Below the pieces are notes generated by a model. The model searched no databases and was not told the DNA's origin. It saw only the letters and a program-made list of their open reading frames with translations. Shown here in pieces: positions 49,300 to 62,097 of a stretch of DNA of 64,000 nucleotides (position 1 is the first letter of the stretch; every line of letters starts with the position of its first letter). The stretch covers positions 2,781,773 to 2,845,772 of the forward strand of contig OY482864.1 of NCBI GenBank assembly GCA_960531495.1, given 5' to 3'. The DNA is from Zeus faber. Taxonomy: Eukaryota > Chordata > Actinopteri > Zeiformes > Zeidae. A program made the position numbers and the translations under genes.

Positions 49300-49512
49300 A
49301 CAATGTGTCAGAGAGACGTGCAGCCAACGCTGTCTGTCTACTGTTATGCTTTATTCAAACAACACGGCAACAGGGCTGGCGGTGTCCTATAAATTGCTCG
49401 TCAGGTCAGAAGCATTAAAGTTATTGTTCGCAAACTTCGTTGTCGTATTGATTCTGCAATTGATTATATTGTGATTTATGTGGATAGCAATTGGCAATGA
49501 GGCTGTTGTGTG
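49300..49512. promoter_or_regulatory. Candidate conserved non-coding element
   Basis: Unique sequence with TCTGCAATTGATTATATTGT, ATTTATGTGG and AGCAATTGGCAATGAGG. It has a cluster of AATTG and ATTA cores and no coding frame. Inference from motif density only. Confidence 0.25.
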
Positions 49513-50850
49513 AAATGGTGGAGGGGGCAGCAGGGGTTTGCAGTTGGCTGGCATTGTGAAAATGGCATTTGTTACAGTGGTGGGTGAGTACAATTCACCT
49601 TTGCAATTCGAAGCCATTCAAGTGGGAATTTGGACAATATTTTTCTTTTTTTTTGGCAGCAGCACATAAAAAAAAGACAACCGCTGACAACAGTGCCAGT
49701 GGATTTGACTTGCAATTAAACAAACCTAGAACTGGCAGCGCTGGACAGGCGCAGTCAAACTCCAACACAAACAGTTGGCAAGAACGAGTGGCTACTGTTT
49801 CGTAAAAAACTGGCAAGGTCCTGGCACTTCATTAGATCAGTCCCCACGGAACTCAACTTCGAAAAGGAAATGGCTAACGTGGGTAATGAGATATCCACAT
49901 TTGACTTCATTAAGGTTTACCTAAGGAGGAATGTGTACATGGGTATCTGATCTTGTGCTTTATTGCTTCATTCATCGATCTTGTATCTCCTGATGAAACG
50001 AGGGGGGAAAAAACAAACTTCCTAAGGGCAAAGGCAACGTTTAGAAATGGCAGATATGGAATGACTCAGCTGTTTTTCATTGGAGAAGAAAAATATTAAT
50101 CGGATAAAAAATATTGTCACTCTTGGCTTGATACCACTGTCGGCAAGCCAAGAGTGGCCAAAAGTTCTTCCTAAATTTGAGGCAATCGGAATCAATTTAC
50201 TTGCAAATGAAGATGTTGGTTTGTGTGCCTTCCCTGAAGGCCAAATTTCAGGCAACCCCCTCCCCCCCCGCCCTTCAATGGAAAATGGTGGCGCTCAATG
50301 TCCTTGATATTTGAGAAGCTCCAGAAAAGCATGAGTCAACTCAATTGGCTACTTGACAGTCACCACATAGAGGCATAGGTACACACAGCACAAGTGAGTG
50401 GAGCTGACTCCATCTCTATTAAGGCTATAGTGACAGTGTTTACCAATGTCAATGACAGTCAACTGTGTTTGACGCAAGTGCCCCTTCAATTCAAATTCTT
50501 TCAACCTGATGGCGTTACCCAGCAGGACAGGTATATTCTGTCAAGCTACGTGTTTTGGCGGTTTGTCAAAGCCCTGCTTTGGTCACCTCTGCCCATTTGA
50601 GGTCCAATAGCTGGTGAAAAGCTTGGTTGGGGGCCTAGATCAAGCAGATTATTGCATAGGTAGCCAGGAGAGAGAGACCCTTTGGGGCATTTGCGTGCGC
50701 GCCAGATAATGCTATCCCCAAGAGGGAATCCCGTGTCTGGCTTCCCTCAGGAAACACTTTGTATTTGCCAGTGTATTGTCGTTTGGGTTTAGCGGTTGGA
50801 TGTATATGTGGCGTGTCTGTGTGGATGGGTGCATTTCTGGGAAGATACTG
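49513..50850. other. Unassigned DNA with a 13-bp hairpin
   Basis: A perfect hairpin with arm CACTCTTGGCTTG (50118-50130) and complement at 50144-50156, 13-base loop. No gene supported. Confidence 0.45.
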
Positions 50851-50854
50851 TATG

Positions 50855-50940
<86 letters not shown>

Positions 50941-50944
50941 TGTG
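50851..50944. repeat. (TG)n microsatellite
   Basis: TG dinucleotides with CGTG and TATG interruptions. Confidence 0.97.
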
Positions 50945-52035
50945 CACTGACCAGTCTGTTTGTGTTTCTTTGTGAGACCACTGAAAGGCTAGGTTATTTT
51001 AGAGAGGAATTTTAATGCCATTTGTCAACTCAAATCTGCAGGACCGCCTGACTGAGGAATCAATCTGGCTTCGTCACCTTGTTTGGGATTCAAGTTGGCG
51101 TTGTACTCTTGATTTGATGAAGAAGAACCACCCGGCAAATGATGTGGCCATAATCCAATAGCAGGGTCGACAGAACAATGTTCACAATGGTCAACAAATA
51201 GTTTTACGGCTCCATGTGTGCTCAAGTAACAGTTGACATCAGGGGTGGATTGGCCACCTGGGAGTTCTGGGGAAGTCGGAATGGCAGCCACTTGTTTCTG
51301 GACTCTCCATATGCAGACGCCGCCATTAAATTATATTATATTTTATATAATATTTTCGTGGTGAAGCACAAAAACACATTTTAAGAAATATCTTTTGAAA
51401 AAATCCCTTTCACGTAAATGAAAAGAGAACATTCTATAAAACATAGCCTCAGACAGGCCTTTGAAATAAAATAGTACAATTATTAGTACAATTACAATCA
51501 GGAACGCAATTTATTATGCAACTGAAATTATTTCTTTCTTCAATGATTCTTTGAAAATAATTGAAAATGACTATTACACAGTTAACACATAATATTCAAA
51601 TGCATCATGAAGATAGAGGTTGAAGACGAACTGCAGAGGAGAGCAAATGTACAAAGGAAAAGAGAGAATCAGCATGACACATGAGAGAGAAGAGGAAAAA
51701 CCGGAGCCATTTCTCAAAACCAAGTACGCGAAGTCCGGACTTGCAGACTTGGTAGTTCAGACTTGGCAAGTTCGACTCGGGAGTACGGACTCCCGGGGAC
51801 GGGAGGACGCAGGACGGTCATTCTGCGAAATGCATTCTGGGATACTTGGCTGTCCCAAGTCCACACAAGTCACCACCGATGCATCCGGGATAAAATGGGC
51901 AGAAGAAGTCCACATCCGGGCATTTGGACTGGACTTGGCTTGTTGAGTACTTTGAATTGGAACAGTACTTGGGCTGCGACTGATGATGTTTCACAAGAAC
52001 ACAAGTACAGACAAGAACACAGATTGAGTAAGGGC
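50945..52035. other. Unassigned DNA, possible degraded transposon
   Basis: 51725-51960 is unusually rich in AAGTCC/GGACTT motifs in both orientations (AGTCCGGACTTGCAGACTTG, GAGTACGGACTCCCGGGG), suggesting a DNA transposon with subterminal repeats. No ends could be fixed. No gene. Confidence 0.4.
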
Positions 52036-52040
52036 CAGGG

Positions 52041-52311
52041 TGTGGTGCGGTGATGGTTTGGTGAGTAGCCACACCTGACCTGGATCTAGCTGAATGGTGA
52101 TTGGTGAATGGTGTAACAAGCAGCAGGTAAAACTGCCAAAGTTTTCCCACCACACGCTCAGGATAGAGCCCTGTCATGACACATGTCTATCTGCTTCTGG
52201 CTAATTCCAACTGGCCAATCCACAATAAACTGGTGTTTACAACTCACCGTCTTCTGTGTCTCTGTGGCAGAGGGCCCTGAAATGCCACTTGGATGGCGTG
52301 TGGTAGGCACA
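52041..52311 (+). mobile_element. Solo LTR, family A copy 3
   Basis: Begins TGTGGTGCGG and ends GTAGGCACA, 271 bp, flanked by a perfect 5-bp duplication CAGGG (52036-52040 and 52312-52316). AATAAA at 52224-52229 sets the sense strand as plus. Reverse complement of copies 1 and 2. Confidence 0.85.
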
Positions 52312-52441
52312 CAGGGATAAAGAGAGAGAGACAGTAATAATTCTCACTCATTTGTATTTATATCTTTTTACGATTAGTCTACATTTTTCTATTTATCTAT
52401 TTCAATTTATGTTTTACTTATCTAAATATTTATATATTTCA

Positions 52442-52459
52442 ATATATATATATATATAT
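52442..52459. repeat. Short (AT)n
   Basis: About nine AT units between low-complexity TTTAT-rich DNA and the following array. Confidence 0.9.
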
Positions 52460-52489
52460 GTTCTCGCTTTAGATCTCGTAGGTGCAAAA

Positions 52490-52830
52490 AGCATAGTTAG
52501 CTGTTTATAAATGTTGTTATTAACACTTATATAGCCTTATTAACACATAATAAAAGCATAGTTAACTGTTGATAAGTGCATAGTTAACTGCTATTAACTG
52601 CTAATAAATGCTGTTATCAACACTTTTATAGTGTTATTAACACATAATAAATTCATTAATAATATTATAAAACAATAATAATCCTTAAAAGCTTTTAATT
52701 AGTGCATAGTTAACAGTTAATAAGTGTATAGTTAGCTGCTAATAAATTCTACCATTAACACCTATATAGTGTCATTAACACACTAATAATGTTAACAAGC
52801 ATCTTATAAGGACTTTATTAACTATTACCT
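52490..52830. repeat. Imperfect tandem array, CATAGTTAACTG motif
   Basis: Three irregular units, each with GCATAGTTA(A/G)CTG, TAATAAAT.CT and CACTTATATAG.GTTATTAACACA in order (starting near 52490, 52570 and 52703). AT-rich with many TTAA sites. Possibly the body of an AT-rich DNA transposon; no ends found. Confidence 0.65.
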
Positions 52831-52967
52831 AACGCTAATTTCAAGCCCCTCATATAGCATTACCTTCTTTGTTCACATTCGATTTTTTTTTTGCAGTGTA
52901 TTTCTGATCAGACATTTTGAATGTGTTCCAGTATGCCAGGCCTGAGTAGCCGATGTGCGTGCCAGCG

Positions 52968-53100
52968 TGGCCTGCATAGGCTGGTTTAAGGCACTTAATT
53001 GTTGCCTAATTGTCCCTGTCAGAGGCAGCAGACAATCTGATTGACAGGTAATGAGCCACATTCCATGCTGCAGATTTGGCCCAGGCACGTGTTTCACTAC
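52968..53100. promoter_or_regulatory. Candidate enhancer with PBX-MEIS site
   Basis: TGATTGACAG at 53038-53047 is an exact PBX-MEIS/PREP composite motif, followed at once by GTAATGAG. Upstream lie CACTTAATTG and CCTAATTGTCC; downstream are a CTGCAG and an E-box CACGTG. The segment is unique and non-coding, sandwiched between repeats. This motif set is typical of vertebrate developmental enhancers, but no target gene is in the window. Confidence 0.35.
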
Positions 53101-53147
53101 TTGTGCCCATTCTGTCTCTGTAGATTAGTTTAGTCTGACTAAAGTCT

Positions 53148-53457
53148 AAAGGATAAGTTCTCTTTTTTTCCACCAAATCCTTATTAAAATGTTGGTTCCC
53201 ATAGTTTAATATGGGACAGCTGTTCACAGCAAAACCTGGTTGAATGCTTTAATACTGGAAAAACTTCTCTGCTGCAGCTTCCAACTGTGCTTACCTGATT
53301 CTGGAAACTCACATTGAAGTCACTTGTGTCTTTGTGTATTTTTGAACATATTTTGAATAACTGTAATACGAGATTTAATACCAAATAACCTTTTGCAATT
53401 GCCCAAAACAGTTATAAGGTCATGATGGTCTGGGTTGAAAAATGGCTAACGTATATC
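53148..53457 (+). mobile_element. Fold-back MITE, nearly complete
   Basis: Left end AAAGGATAAGTTC, then CCTTATTAAAATGTTGGTTC, GTTCACAGCAAAACC, TCTCTGCTGCAGCTTCC, GAAGTCACTTGTGTCTTTGT and TTTTGAATAACTGTAATACG. Right end GGTCTGGGTTGAAAAATGGC. About 310 bp with both terminal repeats present, though diverged. It ends where the LINE begins. Confidence 0.65.
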
Positions 53458-56400
53458 ATGTCCAGGTCAACAGGTGCCACACTTCCTGCCACCCAGGTGC
53501 ACGTGTTGAGGACATGAACATCGGCATCGCGCAGCTGCTTTATTATTACCTGTCTGTCTCTACTGTTGTGGTGCATGTGGGCACCAACGACCTTAAAACA
53601 GCAATCAGAAAAATTCAAGAAGATTTTGTCCGCCTCGTAAACAGTGTTTGGAACACAAACAAACAGTGTATCACACATATATCAGGCCCCCACTGTCCTC
53701 CCCCTCTTTCAATGATGTAAAGTTTAGCCGATTGGGCAGCTGCACATCTGGCTGAAGGGCTACTGCTGCAACAGAGGCTTTCCCTAGGTGGACAATTTCA
53801 GCACCTTCTACAATAGAATGGATCTTTTTGAGGACGATTGCCTCCACCCAAACCATGAAGGATCCCGCCTACTTTCCTTAAACCTTGGGCTCGCACTGAA
53901 CTCCTGCAATGCTTTCACCACCTGATGGACAGTGAGTCCCACACATGCATTAATTATAGAGTAACCTCCTCCATCTCCTACTCCTGCAGCCCACTGAGCT
54001 CTACTAAACTGAACTGGTATCCCTTCCAGTATAAGCTTTACATCCATTCCTGTCGGTTCGTTGCAAGACCTTATATACGATGTTGAAAGCGTACTGTAGT
54101 TACTTTACACCGAATTATGGTTCCCCTACAGTCCCATATTAATTCCTCCTTATTGCATACATCTGAGTCGAACCCAGCCTCCTTATTTAATACACATACT
54201 TTTCAAAATAGAAAAGGTTATATATATTAGAAGTCTGCTTCAATATCAAAAATGTAATTATCTTAAGATTCTGGTTTCTCAAACGGACCCTGAGGTTTCT
54301 TTAAATAAATAAAAATGTTTAGAATAGCGGATTGGAAGAGGAGGTGGGTTGGCCGTTTTTATTAAATCATGTCTTTCAGCTACAGTTTTTAATATGGTTG
54401 CTGTACAGAAAGGTTTTAAATCTCTTGCTCTGAAGGTCAATTTAGGGCCTAATCATTCAGTTGTCATTAATGGGATTTATTGATTGACAAATTGGGATTG
54501 ACAAATTGGCAGATCTAATCTCTCAATATGGTAATTCGGAGATAATAGTCTTGGGTGATTTTAATCTCAAACGGTTGACCAATGTGTCTCACTACTGGTG
54601 AGAGGTATGAGGTAATCTCAACCTAACCCAACTGATTACTGACCATACCAGGCCTAATCTAAAAAAATAACTTTAATTCATCTGATCTTATACAAAATAA
54701 GTAAAAAAAAAAATTAAAAATTAAAAAATTAAGGCTTCTGGTGTCACCATTGCCCCATAGTCTGCATTAGGGATACTTGACTTAAGAAGCTTCAACCGTG
54801 AATTGTTGTCAAGAGAAATTTTAGAAAATGTAATAAGCAGGCCTTCCTACATGATCTTTTTCATAGTGATATTTCAAATACATTAGAAATCCAAGACATT
54901 GATCTAGCACTGGATCATTTTATAAATACCTTCAACTCAGTGGTCAACAAACATGCCCAGTTTTAAAAACAAGGAATTACAGACAGGTAGGTAGAGCCTT
55001 GGTTCACCTCTGAACAATCATCCTTGTTCAAATTAAAGAAAAAGGCTTGGGTCCTAGCTAGAAAATCTGGAGACCCTTCCCTTTGGCTTGCTATTAGGCA
55101 TTTAAGAAATAAATCGTCAGTGAGGAAAGAAAAATGTGATTATTATTTAAATACCATCTTTAGCTGTTATTAAAATCCAGCCAAATTCTCTAAGTTAGTG
55201 CATTCACTACCACTACCATTCACACTAACTAAGAATAAAAATGCAATTTCCCTGCCCACACATGTAATTTCTGATCTGATTCATGATTCAGTCTAATATC
55301 TGATCACAAGGAAATGCGCACGGTTTTTACAAATACGTTGCTGCAGCTGGTCACCTATTAAAAAATGGGATCACGGGATCCGGTAAATTTACCGGATCCA
55401 GAAATAGTAGTAAGCAAGAAATGGATGCCTCTGTACATACTTTAAGTCCTGTCCCTCAGTTTTCCCTCCAGCTTCTCACTCCTAATGTAGTTACTGGGGC
55501 ACTTCTTGCAGTCAGAGACAGTCTGGACCCTTTCTTTCTCCAGCGCTCTCACCCTCGATGATTTCAGAATATGCAACATATTTTTTATTTATTCCATTTA
55601 ATCAGGTAAAAGTGTAGAAAGTTACTCACATTACGCCATTGCATAAAGAAGGAGATCATAGTGATATTAATAACTATCGTACCATCTCTTAACTGTCCTG
55701 TCCATCTAAGATACTTAAAACAATAGTAAACAATCAACTCAAGATTTGTACAGCTCGGTATTCGTGTTGAGCCCTCACCAATTTGGTTTCAGGGCTAACC
55801 ACAGCACCATCTCTGCATCTCTGCATGTTTAATTTTAAATAATATATGACAGGGGTGGAATTAAAGAAGCTTTGTGCTGCTCTGCTTAAAGATGGATCCA
55901 AAGTGACTTCTCTGACAGACAGCAGTGGGTTAAAACAGGTAATGTTCAATAAGCATTTTTATCGCTAAAAAAAGGTGTCCCTCAAAGTTCGATTTTAGAA
56001 CTGGTCCTTTTCAAAATGTATATCAATGATATTGTCCTGTCTTTGAATACCTGTAGTATCCATACGCAGATGTCACTATCTTATATTGCTGGGCTGACTC
56101 CATAGAATTTGCTACTGACAATCTGCAATTTTCTTTTAATGTTCTTCAAGAGGCACTTATCGATCTCAAACTTGTGTTAAATCCTGAAAAAAAAACGCAT
56201 TTTATACAATTCACAAGAGCTAAGTAAATCGATTATAGCAAACACAATATAAGCACTTTACGCGATACCGCTAAAGAGAAATAAAAAGCTAAAGAGTCCC
56301 CCACTATGAATATTTAGGCATCTGGATTGATGATAAACTCTTTTAAAGTTCATATTGATAAACTGGTTGAAAAGCTGCGACTGAAACATTGCTTTCTTTA

Positions 56401-56550
56401 TCGAAATACAGCCTGCTGTCCCATGTTTAGTAGAAAAATAATTGTTGAAACTTTGCGAGACGAGATCAACACTGGTATATGTTCATTTACAAAACGCTCC
56501 TACAAAAATTACCAGTTTACATTACTTCACAATTACACACAATGTTGATT
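53442..56550 (+). pseudogene. LINE esterase-endonuclease-reverse transcriptase remnant
   Basis: The source proteins bind LINE RNA, nick chromosomal DNA and reverse-transcribe at the nick. Visible motifs: CHPGARVEDM and VVVHVGTNDL (53573-53590, SGNH block with Asn-Asp), then after a frameshift DDCLHPNHEGSRLL (about 53831, the Asp-x-x-His block). The endonuclease is shown by RGGGLAVFIKSCLSAT and VLGDFNL (54548-54568). The RT starts with TPLHKEGDHSDINNYRTIS (55630-55689), followed by GVPQSSILELVLFKMYINDI (from 55974). The catalytic box reads YADV at 56063-56074 instead of YADD, so the second metal-binding Asp is lost. Further on is YEYLGIWIDDKL (about 56308). Not functional. The frame start at 53442 is in the flanking MITE and is not the native start. 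Confidence 0.82.
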
Positions 56551-56560
56551 TTGATTATGT
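53458..56560 (+). mobile_element. Decayed LINE, L2/CR1-type
   Basis: About 3.1 kb in one orientation: SGNH-esterase-like domain (53470-53930), AP endonuclease remnants (about 54230-54570), linker, then reverse transcriptase (55630-56550). Every part has stops and frameshifts. The SGNH domain in the first coding region is known from the zebrafish L2 LINE, hence the clade call. The 3' end is truncated or unrecognised, and no tail repeat was seen. Confidence 0.8.
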
Positions 56561-56821
56561 TTTTAAAAAAAGAGAATGAAATCAAAATGACTGCTCTGGT
56601 AAAATTACAATAAATAAGGTTTATACCTTAAGAAAAATATAAATAAATAAATAATTATAATAATAAATAGATTATATAATGCATGAAAAGTATACATGAA
56701 TAAAAATACAAGTATATGATATTAATCACTGTGGCAGACCAAGGCGTGTGGTCAAGCACCAGCTGCAGACAACAGCACGGTTCCCTTTTCCACAGCTGCC
56801 AAGCTGCCTCGAATCAGCCTA

Positions 56822-56900
56822 CATTTACATTTACATTTAGTCATTTAGCAGACGCTTTTATCCAAAGCGACTTACAAGGGAGAATAACATTCAAGAACAT
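56822..56900 (-). mobile_element. Truncated SINE/LINE tail inside LTR
   Basis: The minus strand reads TTGTAAGTCGCTTTGGATAA, AGCGTCTGCTAAATGACT and an AAATGT repeat tail: the same 3' tail as the SINEs at 62098-62293 and 32791-32913. Flanked by an 8-bp duplication TCAGCCTA (56814-56821 and 56901-56908). A 5'-truncated retroposition into an existing LTR. Confidence 0.8.
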
Positions 56901-57056
56901 TCAGCCTAATCAGTGCCCGCATGGCTGATTGGTCCAACTCGGGGCAGGGAGATTTCTTAATGTTTGTCTGTCTTGCAGAGGGGATCGGCGCACAGGCTCG
57001 TCAGCCAACCTGGAGCCAGGGAGCACAACGTCATTCCTGCTGCACCCACCACCACC

Positions 57057-57081
57057 ATTATTATTATTATTATTATTATTT
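57057..57081. repeat. (ATT)n microsatellite in LTR
   Basis: Eight ATT units. The same LTR position at 45237-45262 carries an (AAT)/(GAT) run on the other strand, so slippage-prone repeats belong to this LTR. Confidence 0.9.
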
Positions 57082-57149
57082 ATACTCCTAGCCTGCAAAC
57101 CTTTTGTTCCCCGATATAATAAAAACTCTCGCCATGTTGGCAACCCACA

Positions 57150-59636
57150 GCAAAAAGGACTCCGTCTCCCTCCCTAAACCCCTACCCATGGGCAGAGACC
57201 CCCACAATCACTTACTTTCAAGTTTGAAGGCTGAAACCAGCAACATTTGGGAGTTCGAAAGCAAGTAAATAACAACTTTCAATCCGCCCCCCTTTCAACA
57301 ATTTAAGCCACCCGAATGGAACTCATGATTGAGACAGCGACAGGTGGTTGGGCTTCTGGTTTATATTTGTCGCAGCCATGCTGCACACTGCACTTATGAT
57401 TAATAACTTTCAAAACAATGTAGTTTTGACGCACTTATTATTTCTGTGACTGCTTTTCACCTGCCTTGGTGGTGTTGATACGTTTGAGCGTGCCAAAGGA
57501 TCTAAAGCAGGTGTCAATTGAAACACATCACAGCAGACATTGCACTCATCACATTCCTGCGATGCATATTCATGATGCATCACCTGTTCCAATGTTAAGC
57601 GCAAGGCATTGTCGAAGCATTCCTTCATGCATTCCTCATGTTTTGCTGTAATGGTACACGCAAAATAATCCATGAAAACCCACAGAAACGCTGAGCTTTG
57701 TATTAATACAGAGGACCTAATAAGAAGCAGAGCTTTGTGTTCGGAACAACTAAAATCAATCTTAGAACGTTAACCTTCGAAGTCCTGAACTGTGTCCTGT
57801 GGGATATCGCACCATTTTATAAGAAGAAAAGTCACCAGTAAATCAAGAATCGATTTCACACCCTTGCCTCCAGAACTACCCAGAAAGGTACATGGATGTT
57901 GAAATTAGATGATTGGGGAGGCCATGGGAGGTGGTTGACTGCATCCTGGTGTGTCCATTAAACCACTATCCATAGGGTGCAGCTGGTCTGGCAATTATTA
58001 AAACCAATGACTCCCAGGAGAGGCAACTGACATTGCGGCATGAAGGCATGGAAACATGTAAACCTGTGGAATGCAACAGTGTAAGAAATAGTGTCCCAAT
58101 GGCATTGAATGCTTGGGAAAACAACTAGATGCAACCAGCGAAACACAACCTATCTGAGATTCTATCATACCCAATCGAACAGGTTTAAGCTTCAACGACA
58201 GACCAAACAGTGAATTTGTCTGCATTCATTTGTGAATTTAGGGCCCGGTGCTGTCATGTTAAACATTAACTTGATTTGTTTTGCCATTTCACGAGTTAGA
58301 GACCACACACAGATAGATTGAGTTGTAATTTGACTGAAGATTATATGGGAAATTCAAACCAAACGAAGATACGAGAGGCTGAGGGTGGACGACAAAATAG
58401 ATGGTAAGGGTATGATGTTGGTGAATCGGTCCCTTCGGCATGCTGATTGATGGTATGATGGACGGCAAGCTTGATGAAGGATGGAACACCAGGAGCCCTG
58501 ACTCGGATGGGGAAAAGAGTCTGAAAGGCATCAAGGGGCAGAAGGGATGGAAAAGGGGAGAGAGAGAGCGAGAGATGGAGACTGGGAGGTGGCGGGTTGC
58601 GAAAGCTAAGACCGAATGAGCCATGAGCAAAAATGTCAATTCATGGGCTCCCAGGCCAATATGCAAATAGTCCGGCGGCTTGCATATTGGGATTACTCGC
58701 CCGGTCCAACATGTCACGCAGTCACCTCACTGCGGGGACAACAAAATATATATAATTTCTTGGTTTTGGGATCAACGGAGGGACTCCGCTGATTCTCAAT
58801 ATCCGCAGCAGCCAGTATGGGAGCCTGCACCGCCTGTCTGCAGCGCCACACTGTATCTTGCGAATGGGGTCCTGGTTTCTTTGCGATGATCAAATCGTTT
58901 TTTGAGTAGCAATGCTGTATTTAATACAACTTTTATCTCAAGTGAGTCCGACTGCATACACATCGGCACGTTCCGTTCAAATGAATAAGTTCTTAAAGGC
59001 ATATGAGTGTTTTCATGAGCTGAATGATACACAGTCTGATCCTGTCCCAGCGTGGCAAGTTAAATACCACCACCACTACAGGATACGAGAAGGAAACCAT
59101 AATATAGCTATAGCGCATTCAAGTTAAGGGCTTGTAGAATTAGTCTTGGAAGAGCCAGCTAAACATATTAAAGTTGCTGGCACAATAAAAATAGGGCACT
59201 GGTGGGATTGTTAAACATTTTTTGGCATGTAGCGGGTTTCTGATCTTGGCTGTCGCCAGCTTTAGTGGGTAGACAGGATGTACAAGTATCATGAGACCAG
59301 TTGAAGTCACGCACGCGGACATGGAAGAGGATGACGGTTGATAGCACTTAGAGAGTCCAAGTACGGGAGTGTGGTTTGGACACAGTTATTAAGAGAAGAT
59401 TTAATAGTTTCCATATGATGTTTTGTACTGATTACTTGAAAGTATTCTACTTGTAAACCACTGTATTTGTTTTGTTCTAAAAAATGTGTTACTCTAAAAA
59501 CTGTCATTGACAGTTAAAATCTCTCTTTGTCTTGGAGATCTTTGACGATAACACAGCAAAACAAAACAATGCGTGATGGGATCCATATTGAACCGAGCAA
59601 TCAATCGCATTTTAGCCCCGCACACAGGATCGGAGC

Positions 59637-59637
<1 letters not shown>
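57150..59637. other. Unassigned intergenic DNA
   Basis: No supported gene in 2.5 kb. Frames at 57410-57673 and 58289-58717 (minus) lack domains. 57975-58050 contains GGCAATTATTAAAACCAATG in unique sequence. Confidence 0.45.

Positions 59638-59684
<47 letters not shown>
59638..59684. repeat. (GA)n microsatellite
   Basis: About 45 bp of perfect GA. Confidence 0.97.
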
Positions 59685-60692
<1,008 letters not shown>

Positions 60693-60849
60693 TAGGCGGG
60701 GTAGGGTTCCAATTCAGGATTAATGATTTTGTTTTTTGTGTTTTTGACCAAGCCATGAAAACAGCTCTGCCTTTTAGGCAATGGCTCATAAAATCGTCAC
60801 GTGGCAGAAATTGGCAGCACAAGATGTCATTGTGAGTATTGTCTGAATC

Positions 60850-60995
60850 TACAGTAGATAGACGCCAATGATGAAATTGAAAATTAATTAAATCACCATC
60901 TGCTCCTTGATGCCAACTTGCCGACTGAGAAAATTTTCTGACCCCAAAGGCTTTTTTACATATATAAAAGCAACAATTTTGACTTTTGAGAGCGT
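60850..60995. promoter_or_regulatory. Candidate conserved non-coding element
   Basis: GCCAATGATGAAATTGAAAA, TTAATTAAATCACCATCTG and CTTGATGCCAACTTG, then an AT-rich TATATAAAAGC. Unique, non-coding and homeodomain-motif-rich. Inference only. Confidence 0.25.
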
Positions 60996-61205
60996 CTATG
61001 AAAATGTTCAGTGTCCAGATTTCAGACAAAGCAATTTATATTGTGGCGGAGCAGAATTGTATAAAATAGGATAACGTGACGCAGCTGAATGATAGCTTCC
61101 ACCAACAGACCACCAGCCTCTGAGGTCAATGCAGCTGATCCAAATCCACTTATCGGAAAACAATTGCTAAATATCCTGTTAAGCCAGTTATATTTTACAA
61201 CTAGT

Positions 61206-61380
<175 letters not shown>

Positions 61381-62097
61381 ACGTTCTACTTATTATAACC
61401 CGAATCAGTTTATTCCGGCAGGTACATTTACATATACCAGGAATTTTATGCATTTCACTACAGACGATAAGCATAAAAAAAAATAACAAAAAAACCTTAA
61501 GAGTCTGAAAATAATAATAAAATAAAATAGAATAGAAAGTGAAGTGATAGTAAAAAATAAAAATAAAATAAAAGTTGTCAAACATATTCAAATAGCCAGG
61601 CACAACCTCAGAAGAAATTCAATTGAGATCACAGATTGTGTCATCGATGGAGCAGACTTATTTCGAAGCAATCATACATTCATAGATTGGCAAGCGCCTA
61701 TGCCTTTCTTATGCCACGGAAGGTCAATTAAGGATTGAGGAAATTTTAAACTTTGAGGAATCAAGGTATTGCAGCAGGAAAAGCAACCAAAAAAACCTCC
61801 CCACGATAAACAGCTCAAAAATGTGAAAAACACTGTAAGTGGCCATTTAAATAGTCTGCCTTATTGTGATAAAGTGTTTATTTCAGACCGGACACACATT
61901 TGCAATGCAAATGTCAACAGTAGAGTCTGTCATGGGCTGTGCAGTATAGTCTAATCTGGGTGTCCAAGGCTATCAGCTAGTGGGGTTATCTGCTGCTGCT
62001 GATCATTTGGTGCTGCTTTTGAAAGGTGCTGCTGTCTACTGTGGAAAAGACTTTGCACACTCTTTACAGCTGTCTGAACACACACACACACACACAC
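61381..62097. other. Unassigned AT-rich DNA
   Basis: A-rich low complexity at 61470-61575; a short CA run at 62080-62098 abuts the SINE. No gene. Confidence 0.45.

Larger units (their letters stand above)
56730..57149 (+). mobile_element. Gypsy solo LTR with nested insertion
   Basis: TGTGGCAGACCAAGG...GGCAACCCACA, homologous to the 3' LTR at 45159-45493 but in opposite orientation. Removing the 79-87 bp insert at 56822-56908 leaves about 335 bp, equal to that LTR. AATAAAAACTCTCGCCATGT near its end marks the polyadenylation region. No adjacent pol, and no perfect 5-bp target duplication. Confidence 0.85.

Noticed and set aside
55852-55870. CAGGGGTGGAATTAAAG as a hAT end
   Set aside because: It lies inside the LINE and no partner end or 8-bp duplication was found; 51239 (CAGGGGTGGATTGGCC) was rejected for the same lack of a partner.
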